Shown here: positions 1 through 6,691 of the stretch, in pieces
Position numbering within the stretch: position 1 is the first letter of the stretch
Layout of the letters: each line of letters starts with the position of its first letter
Assembly (NCBI GenBank): GCA_946885735.1
Contig: CAMPGW010000112.1
Span: 1 to 6,691 of the forward strand
Direction of reading: 5' to 3'
DNA length: 6,691 nt
Source of the DNA: an uncultured Gammaproteobacteria bacterium
GTDB lineage: Bacteria; Pseudomonadota; Gammaproteobacteria; Xanthomonadales; Xanthomonadaceae
Program-made: the position numbers and the translations under genes
Notes under the pieces: model-generated
Seen by the model: only the letters and a program-made list of their open reading frames with translations
Databases searched by the model: none
Told to the model about the DNA's origin: nothing

Positions 1-41
1 ATACGAGGCTTCGGGGGGCGCCGGGGGCGGGTCATCGTCAT
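1..41 (-). CDS. 5' end of a divergent gene, probably a TetR-type repressor (partial)
   Basis: Reading leftwards from an ATG at 41-39, the window shows 13 codons, MTMTRPRRPPKPR, before the edge cuts the gene. A second in-frame ATG at 35-33 is an alternative start. The short, very basic, proline-rich beginning resembles the disordered arm that precedes the helix-turn-helix in many TetR-family repressors, but the domain itself lies outside the window. The main argument is context: RND efflux operons are very often controlled by a divergent TetR-family gene, and the gap between this start and the adaptor start holds two palindromic operator-like sites. There is no strong Shine-Dalgarno sequence before either ATG. 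It could also be another regulator class, or no gene at all. Confidence 0.42.
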   Translation of the reverse strand, partial: MTMTRPRRPPKPR

Positions 42-47
42 GCCGCT

Positions 48-99
48 ATTATTGAACCAAGCGGTACGATAATGATAGTGTACCCGCCGGTTCACTATT
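48..99. promoter_or_regulatory. Tandem pair of 26-bp palindromic operators upstream of the efflux operon
   Basis: Two imperfect palindromes lie end to end. Site 1 (48-73) has arms ATTATTGAACC and GGTACGATAAT around spacer AAGC. Site 2 (74-99) has arms GATAGTGTACC and GGTTCACTATT around spacer CGCC. Each has 9 of 11 arm pairs complementary. Read in the same direction, the four half-sites are ATTATTGAACC, ATTATCGTACC, GATAGTGTACC and AATAGTGAACC, so they are clearly one motif used four times. Long arms, a short spacer and a TGAACC-type core are the usual look of TetR-family operators. Lying between two divergent starts, the sites probably let one repressor control both the pump and its own gene. 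The binding protein is inferred, not seen. Confidence 0.72.
52..79 (+). promoter_or_regulatory. Candidate sigma70 promoter of the efflux operon, embedded in the operators
   Basis: A -35-like TTGAAC (52-57) and a -10-like GATAGT (74-79) are 16 bp apart. This would start transcription near position 86, about 30 nt before the adaptor ATG. The -35 falls inside the first palindrome and the -10 inside the second, so bound repressor would block RNA polymerase. A better -10 hexamer, GATAAT (68-73), is only 10 bp from TTGAAC and has no -35 of its own at normal spacing. On the minus strand AATAAT (53-48) could serve the divergent gene, again without a good -35. The adaptor has a possible Shine-Dalgarno AGGGG at 101-105, nine bases before its ATG. 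Confidence 0.45.
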
Positions 100-114
100 C
101 AGGGGCCCCCCGTC

Positions 115-1224
115 ATGTCCACCCCCACCACCCGTTTCGGGGGGCTGTTGCCCTTGCTGTTGCTGCTGGCGGCCTGCACCGAGCAGGCCCCGCCGGAGCC
201 TGTGCGGCCCGCGTTGGTGGTGCAGGCGGGTGCGGGGGGCGCGGGCGTCCAGGTCTATGCCGGCGAAGTGCATGCGCGTGAAGAACCGTCGCTCGCCTTC
301 CGGATCCCGGGCAAGCTGCTGCGCCGCCACGTGGACGCCGGTGCACGGGTAAAGGCCGGCCAGGCCCTCGCCGAACTCGATCCCGCCGACGTCCGCCTGC
401 AATCGGAGGCCGATCGCGCCGCCCTGGCCGCGGCCGAGGCGGACCTGGCGCTGGCGCAGTCGGAGGCCGACCGCTACCGCAACCTGGCCGAACGCCAGCT
501 GGTCAGTCGCTCGGCGCTCGACAGCCGGATGGCCCAGCTGCAATCGGCGCAGGCGCGGGTGCGGCAGGCGCGCAGCGCCGTGGCCGGATCACGAAACCAG
601 GTGGGCTACGCGGTGCTGCGTGCGCCGCGCGATGGCGTCATCGCCCAGCGCCTGGCGGAAGCCGGGCAGGTGGTCGCCGCCGGCCAGGCGATCTTCGTGC
701 TGGCGGTCGAGGGCGAGCGCGAGGTGGTGATTGCAGTGCCCGAACAACAGGCTGCGCGCTTCGCGGTCGGGCAGCCGATGGCGGTCGAGCTGTGGGCGAT
801 GCCCGGTCGCCGCTTCGCCGGCAAGGTGCGCGAGATCGCCCCGGCCGCGGACGCGCAAACGCGCACCTTCGCGGCCCGGGTGGCGTTCGATGCGGCGGGT
901 GCGCCGGTGGAGCTCGGACAGAGCGCGCGCGTGTACGCCCGGGTCGGCGAACGTGCGCCCGCGCCGCGGGTCCCGCTGTCGGCGCTGTCCGAGGCCGGCG
1001 GGCGGCCGGCGGTATGGAAGCTGGATCCGGCGACGTCGAAAGTGCACCGGGTCGCGGTGCGCATCGGCCCCTACGGCGAGGATGGCGTACCGGTGCTGGC
1101 CGGCCTGCGCGCCGGTGACTGGGTGGTCGCGGCGGGCGTGCACCTGTTGCAGGAGGGCGAGCGCGTCGCCCCGGTGGACCGCGACAACCGGCCCATCCGT
1201 GCCGGCGTCGCCAAGGCGCCCTGA
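115..1224 (+). CDS. RND efflux periplasmic adaptor (membrane fusion) lipoprotein
   Basis: This 369-residue protein is the periplasmic linker of a tripartite efflux pump of the AcrA/MexA class, joining the inner-membrane RND transporter to an outer-membrane channel. It begins with a lipoprotein signal: basic Arg7, a leucine run (11-18) and lipobox L18-A-A-C21, so Cys21 should be lipidated after cleavage. Two lipoyl (barrel-sandwich) halves lie near 58-90 and 167-197, the second reading VLRAPRDGVIAQRLAEAGQ. Between them is an alanine-rich helical hairpin (about 91-160). A beta-barrel domain follows (about 202-278, with the family-typical DAQTRTFAARV at 246-256), then a membrane-proximal domain to about 355. 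Length is normal for the family. The ATG at 115 places the signal peptide correctly. The transporter gene follows after 3 nt, so the two form one operon. Substrates cannot be read from the sequence. Confidence 0.93.
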   Translation: MSTPTTRFGGLLPLLLLLAACTEQAPPEPVRPALVVQAGAGGAGVQVYAGEVHAREEPSLAFRIPGKLLRRHVDAGARVKAGQALAELDPADVRLQSEADRAALAAAEADLALAQSEADRYRNLAERQLVSRSALDSRMAQLQSAQARVRQARSAVAGSRNQVGYAVLRAPRDGVIAQRLAEAGQVVAAGQAIFVLAVEGEREVVIAVPEQQAARFAVGQPMAVELWAMPGRRFAGKVREIAPAADAQTRTFAARVAFDAAGAPVELGQSARVYARVGERAPAPRVPLSALSEAGGRPAVWKLDPATSKVHRVAVRIGPYGEDGVPVLAGLRAGDWVVAAGVHLLQEGERVAPVDRDNRPIRAGVAKAP

Positions 1225-1227
1225 GCC

Positions 1228-4200
1228 ATGTCCGGCTTCAACCTCTCGGCCTGGGCCCTGCGCAACAAGACCCTGGTGCTGTTCGCGATGATCGTGCTCG
1301 CGCTGATCGGCGTGAAGAGCTACCGCAACCTCGGCCAGTCCGAGGATCCACCCTTCACCTTCAAGATCATGGTCGTGCGCACCTTCTGGCCCGGCGCCAC
1401 CGCCGAGGACGTCAGCCGGCAGGTCACCGATCGCATCGAGAAGAAGCTGATGGAGACCGGCGAGTACGAGTTCATCCGCTCGTACTCGCGCCCGGGCGAA
1501 TCGCTGGTGCAGTTCATGGCGCGCGATTCGCTGCATTCGCGCGACACGCCGGAGCTCTGGTACCAGGTGCGCAAGAAGGTCGGCGACATCCGCCATACCC
1601 TGCCCGAGGGCGTGGTCGGCCCCTACTTCAACGACGAATTCGGCGACACCTTCGGCAACATCTACGCGCTGAGTGGCGAGGGCTTCGACTACGCCACGCT
1701 CAAGGACTATGCCGAGCGCATCGAGCTCGACCTGCACCGCGTGCCCGACGTGGCCAAGGTGGACCTGATCGGCCTGCAGGAGGAGAAGATCTGGATCGAG
1801 CTGTCCAACACCAAGCTCGCCACGCTCGGCATCCCGATGGCGGCGGTGCAGCAGGCGATCGACGCACAGAACGCAGTGGTGCCGGCCAGCTTCTTCGAGA
1901 CCCCGACCGACCGCGTGCAACTGCGCGTGAGCGGCGGCTTCCGCAGCGTGCAGGAGATCCGCGACTTTCCCATCCGCGCCGGCGGGCGCAGCTTCCGCCT
2001 CGGCGACGTGGCGTCGGTCAGCCGCGGCTTTTCCGATCCGCCGGCGCCGCGGATGCGCTTCCTGGGCAAGAACGCGATCGGCATCGCCGTCTCGATGAAG
2101 CCCGGCGGCGACATCGTCCAGCTCGGACAGTCACTGGACGTCGCCTTCGGCCGGTTGCAGGGCACGCTGCCGGTGGGCATGGAACTCGAGAAGGTGTCCG
2201 ACCAGCCGGCGGCGGTGCGCGACTCGGTGGCCGAATTCGTCCGCGTGCTGGCCGAGGCGGTGGGCATCGTCCTGCTGGTGAGCTTCTTCTCGCTGGGCAA
2301 GCGCCCGGGCCTGGTGGTCGCGCTGTCGATCCCGCTGGTGCTGGCGATGACCTTCATCGCCATGGACCACTTCGACATCGGCCTGCACAAGATTTCGCTG
2401 GGCGCGTTGATCCTCGCGCTCGGCCTGCTGGTGGACGACGCGATCATCGCGGTGGAGATGATGGCGGTGAAGATGGAGCAAGGCCTCGATCGCCTGGCCG
2501 CGGCGAGCTTCGCCTACCGCAGCACCGCCTTCCCGATGCTGACCGGCACGCTGGTCACCGCCGCCGGCTTCCTCCCGATCGCCACCGCGCAGTCGGGCAC
2601 CGGCGAGTACACGCGCTCGATCTTCCAGGTGGTCACGATCGCCTTGCTGCTGAGTTGGGTGGCGGCGGTGGTATTCATCCCGCTGCTGGGCGACCGGCTG
2701 CTGCCCGATCCCGCCGCGCACGCGGCGGCGGGACAGGGCGAGGGACGCTGGCGCCTGGCCCGTGAGCGCCTGGCCGTGATGTTGCCGGGCTGGCTCGGCC
2801 GCCTGGTCGCGCCCGCGCCGGCGCGCGACATCCACGACACCTACGCCACGCCCTTCTACCGCCGATTGCGGCGTTGGGTCGGCTGGTGCGTGAACCATCG
2901 CAAGGCGGTGATCGCGCTCACCGTGCTCGCCTTCGCCTTGTCGATCGCGTTGTTCCGGTTCGTGCCGCAGCAGTTCTTCCCTTCGTCCACGCGGCTGGAA
3001 CTGGTGGTCGACCTCGAGCTGGCGGAAGGCTCCTCGCTCACCGCCACCGAGGCGGCCACGCGGCGCTTCGAGCAGCGCCTGGCTCAGCGCAAGGACCTGC
3101 TGAACTACGTCGCCTACGTCGGCACCGGTTCGCCGCGCTTCTACCTGCCCTTCGACCAGAAGCTGCCGCAGTCGAACTTCGCGCAGTTCGTGCTGCTCAC
3201 CCGCGACGTGGAAGAGCGCGAGCAGGTCCGGCGCTGGGTCATCGATACGCTGGCCAGCGACTTCCCCGACCTGCAGGGCCGCGTGCTGCGGCTGGAGAAC
3301 GGGCCGCCGGTCGGCTTCCCGATCCAGTTCCGGGTCTCCGGCGAGCACGTGGACGAGGTGCGCCGCATCGCCAACGAGGTCGCTGCCAAGGTGCGCGCGA
3401 ACCCGAACGTGGACAACGTCAACCTCGACTGGGACGAGCCGAGCAAGGTCGTGCGCCTCACCCTCGACCAGGAGCGCGCCCGCGCGCTCGGCGTGAGTTC
3501 CGCGCAGCTCGCGCAGTTCCTGCGCGGGTCGCTGTCGGGCACCACGGTCAGCACGTTCCGCGAGGGCAACGAGCTGATCGAGATCCTGCTGCGTGGCCCG
3601 GACGAGGAACGCAAGCGCCTCTCGCAACTGGCCAGCCTGGCGGTGCCCACCGATGGCGGCCGCAGCGTGCCCCTGTCGCAACTGGCCACGCTCGACTACG
3701 GCATGGAGGACGGCATCGTCTGGCATCGCAATCGCCTGCCGAGCATCAACGTGCGCGCCGACATCTATGGCGACGTGACGCCCCCGTCGGTCACCGCGCA
3801 GATCCTGCCCACGCTCGAAAGCATCCGCGCCGCGCTGCCGCCCGGCTTCCTGCTCGAGACCGGCGGCACCGTGGAGGACTCGGACCGCGGCTCGAAGTCG
3901 GTCGTCGCCGGCGTGCCGCTGTTCGTGCTGGTGGTCACCTCGCTGCTGATGCTGCAGCTGCGCAGCTTCCGCCGCATGGCGATGGTGTGGATGACCGCGC
4001 CGCTGGGGCTCATCGGCGTCACCGCCTTCCTGCTGCTGTTCCGCGTGCCCTTCGGCTTCGTGGCGATGCTGGGCACGATCGCGCTCTCGGGAATGATCAT
4101 GCGCAACTCGATCATCCTGGTGGACCAGATCGACCAGGACATCGGCGCCGGGCAGACGCCGTACCGCGCGGTGATCGAGGCGACGGTGCGTCGCTTCCGG

Positions 4201-4383
4201 CCGATCGTGCTGACCGCCCTGGCCGCGGTGCTGGCGATGCTGCCGCTGTCGCGCAGTGAGTTCTTCGGACCGATGGCGGTGGCGATCATGGGCGGGCTGG
4301 TCGTCGCCACCGCGCTGACCGTGCTGTTCCTGCCGGCGCTGTACGCGGCCTGGTTCCGGGTGCCCGCCGAGCACCTGGATTGA
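1228..4383 (+). CDS. RND efflux transporter, inner-membrane permease subunit (AcrB superfamily)
   Basis: The 1051-residue proton-driven exporter should act as a trimer in the inner membrane and pass substrates to the adaptor. The first transmembrane helix lies near 13-29. It is followed by an SEDP motif (38-41) and the WPGATAEDV and DRIEKKL blocks (54-74), typical of the RND branch that includes TriC of Pseudomonas, as I recall it. Helices 2-6 lie near 333-486 and helices 7-12 near 558-576 and 890-1042, with a large periplasmic domain after helix 1 and another after helix 7. The proton-relay aspartates are D403-D404 in TM4 (GLLVDDAIIAVE). R959 in TM10 (GMIMRNSIILVDQ) sits where AcrB has Lys940, and T996 matches the conserved TM11 threonine. 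The TM6-TM7 cytoplasmic linker (about 488-555) looks long. The gene starts 3 nt after the adaptor stop, with AAGG at 1213-1216 upstream, suggesting translational coupling. TriC works with two adaptors; only one is encoded here. Confidence 0.95.
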   Translation: MSGFNLSAWALRNKTLVLFAMIVLALIGVKSYRNLGQSEDPPFTFKIMVVRTFWPGATAEDVSRQVTDRIEKKLMETGEYEFIRSYSRPGESLVQFMARDSLHSRDTPELWYQVRKKVGDIRHTLPEGVVGPYFNDEFGDTFGNIYALSGEGFDYATLKDYAERIELDLHRVPDVAKVDLIGLQEEKIWIELSNTKLATLGIPMAAVQQAIDAQNAVVPASFFETPTDRVQLRVSGGFRSVQEIRDFPIRAGGRSFRLGDVASVSRGFSDPPAPRMRFLGKNAIGIAVSMKPGGDIVQLGQSLDVAFGRLQGTLPVGMELEKVSDQPAAVRDSVAEFVRVLAEAVGIVLLVSFFSLGKRPGLVVALSIPLVLAMTFIAMDHFDIGLHKISLGALILALGLLVDDAIIAVEMMAVKMEQGLDRLAAASFAYRSTAFPMLTGTLVTAAGFLPIATAQSGTGEYTRSIFQVVTIALLLSWVAAVVFIPLLGDRLLPDPAAHAAAGQGEGRWRLARERLAVMLPGWLGRLVAPAPARDIHDTYATPFYRRLRRWVGWCVNHRKAVIALTVLAFALSIALFRFVPQQFFPSSTRLELVVDLELAEGSSLTATEAATRRFEQRLAQRKDLLNYVAYVGTGSPRFYLPFDQKLPQSNFAQFVLLTRDVEEREQVRRWVIDTLASDFPDLQGRVLRLENGPPVGFPIQFRVSGEHVDEVRRIANEVAAKVRANPNVDNVNLDWDEPSKVVRLTLDQERARALGVSSAQLAQFLRGSLSGTTVSTFREGNELIEILLRGPDEERKRLSQLASLAVPTDGGRSVPLSQLATLDYGMEDGIVWHRNRLPSINVRADIYGDVTPPSVTAQILPTLESIRAALPPGFLLETGGTVEDSDRGSKSVVAGVPLFVLVVTSLLMLQLRSFRRMAMVWMTAPLGLIGVTAFLLLFRVPFGFVAMLGTIALSGMIMRNSIILVDQIDQDIGAGQTPYRAVIEATVRRFRPIVLTALAAVLAMLPLSRSEFFGPMAVAIMGGLVVATALTVLFLPALYAAWFRVPAEHLD

Positions 4384-4420
4384 GCGTCGCAAATTGAGCA
4401 ACGCGGATTGAGTTTCGCGG
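4379..4420 (+). repeat. Three-copy 14-bp tandem repeat spanning the pump stop codon
   Basis: Units start at 4379, 4393 and 4407: ATTGAGCGTCGCAA, ATTGAGCAACGCGG and ATTGAGTTTCGCGG, with consensus ATTGAGNNNCGCRR. The first supplies the TGA stop of the transporter (4381-4383). Because 14 is not a multiple of three, the TGA of each further copy (4395-4397, 4409-4411) falls in a different forward frame, so all three frames are closed within 31 bases. The repeat is exact at ATTGAG and CGC and variable between. It may be a chance local duplication, a backup stop, or a protein-binding array. Confidence 0.7.
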
Positions 4421-4477
4421 CCGTGGCCGCCGCCCCTGGTTCCCTCCCCCGGTCCAGGCGGCGGCCCCGGTTCGCGA
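4415..4477. terminator. Long GC-rich stem-loop between convergent genes, possible bidirectional terminator
   Basis: The core is a perfect 10-bp stem, GGCCGCCGCC (4425-4434) with GGCGGCGGCC (4457-4466). Inside it, TGG (4437-4439) pairs with CCA (4454-4456) after a two-base bulge, leaving a 14-base pyrimidine-rich loop. Outside it, CCG (4421-4423) can pair with CGG (4468-4470), and TCGCG (4415-4419) with CGCGA (4473-4477). It sits between the ends of the pump gene and the convergent transporter gene, where a shared terminator is expected. Neither strand has a U-run after the stem, so it is not a textbook intrinsic terminator; it may instead block read-through or protect 3' ends. Confidence 0.5.
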
Positions 4478-4484
4478 TCTTCGG

Positions 4485-5063
4485 CTAGAAGCCGAAGCGC
4501 GCGCCGACGCCAAGCAAGGCGGCCACGCCGAGCGCAACGAAGACGGCCGCGGCAATGCCGTGCACCAGTTTCATCGGGATGCGACCCGCGAGCCGGTCGC
4601 CGAGGAAGACCGCGGGCACGTCCGCGATCAGCATGCCCAGCGTGGTGCCGGCGATGACCCACAGCGGCGCGGCGTAGTGCGCGGCCAGCGCGACCGTCGC
4701 CACCTGGGTCTTGTCGCCCATCTCGGCCAGGAAGAAGGTGACCAGGGTGGCGCCGAAGACGCCGAAGCGGCTGGCGATGGACGTTTCTTCCTCCTCGATG
4801 CCGTCGGGCACCATGGTCCAGGCGGCCATGGCGAGAAAGCCCAGGCCCAGCACCCAGCGCAGGACCTGCGGCGACAGCAGCTGGGTGATCCAGGCGCCGA
4901 GCGCCCCGGCCAGGCCATGGTTGGCCAGCGTGGCCACGAGGATGCCGAGCACGATCGGCAGCGGCTTCTTGAAGCGGGCGGCGAGCAGGAAGGCCAGCAA
5001 CTGGGTCTTGTCGCCGATCTCGGCCAGCGCGACCACGCCGGTCGAGACGAGGAAGGAATCCAT
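4485..5063 (-). CDS. GDT1/TMEM165 (UPF0016) family cation transporter, probable Mn2+ exporter
   Basis: This 192-residue, almost entirely hydrophobic protein has the two-fold pseudo-repeat of the UPF0016 family. Each half carries the signature E-x-G-D-K-T: E15-I-G-D-K-T20 in the first helix and E114-M-G-D-K-T119 in the fourth. About six transmembrane segments are visible, with a charged linker (about 86-99, including EEEE) between the halves. Family members move Mn2+ and/or Ca2+; studied bacterial members such as MneA of Vibrio cholerae and Mnx of cyanobacteria export manganese. The acidic signature residues are thought to bind the ion. The start at 5063 gives the typical MDSFL opening, with GGCGG about four bases upstream. 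The frame stays open further upstream, but that stretch is antisense to the thiC riboswitch. The gene is convergent with the pump and divergent from thiC, and I see no yybP-ykoY manganese riboswitch before it. Confidence 0.92.
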   Translation of the reverse strand: MDSFLVSTGVVALAEIGDKTQLLAFLLAARFKKPLPIVLGILVATLANHGLAGALGAWITQLLSPQVLRWVLGLGFLAMAAWTMVPDGIEEEETSIASRFGVFGATLVTFFLAEMGDKTQVATVALAAHYAAPLWVIAGTTLGMLIADVPAVFLGDRLAGRIPMKLVHGIAAAVFVALGVAALLGVGARFGF

Positions 5064-5069
5064 TCCGCC

Positions 5070-5075
5070 ATTGTA
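5070..5075 (-). promoter_or_regulatory. Candidate -10 element for the GDT1-family gene
   Basis: On the minus strand TACAAT (5075-5070) matches the sigma70 -10 consensus at five of six positions, in otherwise very GC-rich DNA. No convincing -35 lies 16-18 bp upstream. Transcription would begin about seven bases later, at or next to the A of the start codon at 5063, giving a leaderless or nearly leaderless mRNA. The remaining gap (5064-5136) must also hold the thiC promoter. The only hint for that is TGAAAT at 5122-5127 (four of six), with no recognisable -35, so I do not call it. Confidence 0.35.
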
Positions 5076-5136
5076 ACGGGGCGGGCGGTGGCCCTCGGTC
5101 GCGCGGGCGGCGCGGACGTGGTGAAATGGCCGCCTT

Positions 5137-6691
<1,555 letters not shown>

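Noticed and set aside
68..73. GATAAT as the main -10 of the efflux promoter
   Set aside because: It is a good hexamer, but no -35 lies at 16-18 bp; the TTGAAC is only 10 bp away. The GATAGT at 74-79 fits the spacing better.
589..1920. 443-codon minus-strand open frame spanning the adaptor/pump junction
   Set aside because: It crosses the boundary of two conserved genes on the other strand and shows no recognisable domain; a GC-bias shadow.
2874..4259. 461-codon plus-strand frame inside the pump gene
   Set aside because: Out of frame with a conserved RND protein, and rich in Arg/Ala/Gly as expected for an off-frame reading.
5064..5136. A yybP-ykoY manganese riboswitch upstream of the GDT1-family gene
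   Set aside because: The space is only about 73 bp, I see none of the conserved loop sequences, and the next stretch is occupied by the thiC aptamer on the other strand.

Overview
The window comes from a GC-rich (about 70% by eye) Gram-negative bacterium. The ThiC protein, the RND pump with a lipoprotein adaptor and the codon bias best fit a gammaproteobacterium of the Xanthomonadaceae/Lysobacteraceae type (Lysobacter, Luteimonas or Pseudoxanthomonas-like). This placement comes from recalled protein resemblance, not a search.

Layout. At the left edge (1-41, minus strand) are the first 13 codons of a divergent gene, probably a TetR-type repressor. The 73-bp gap that follows is an AT-richer island with two directly abutting 26-bp imperfect palindromes (48-73 and 74-99) that overlap a plausible promoter. 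They control, by inference, a two-gene efflux operon: a periplasmic adaptor lipoprotein (115-1224) and an inner-membrane RND transporter (1228-4383), separated by 3 nt. No outer-membrane channel gene is present, so the pump probably borrows one encoded elsewhere.

The pump gene ends inside a 14-bp unit repeated three times (4379-4420). Its period places a TGA in each of the three forward frames. A long GC-rich stem-loop (4415-4477) then separates the pump from a convergent gene for a GDT1/TMEM165 (UPF0016) family cation transporter (4485-5063, minus strand).

That transporter is divergent from thiC, the HMP-phosphate synthase of thiamine biosynthesis. thiC starts at 5275 and runs off the right edge with 472 codons visible. 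Its leader carries a complete TPP (THI-box) riboswitch aptamer (5137-5218) and a short hairpin that buries the Shine-Dalgarno sequence (5253-5272). A competing pairing of the 5' strand of P1 with the hairpin region gives a readable model of translational control.

The genes belong to three independent functions: drug or solvent efflux, metal homeostasis, and thiamine synthesis. I see no mobile element, tRNA, rRNA, CRISPR array or defence system. No obviously new multi-gene system is present; the most interesting material is regulatory, namely the tandem operators, the three-frame stop repeat and the riboswitch expression platform.
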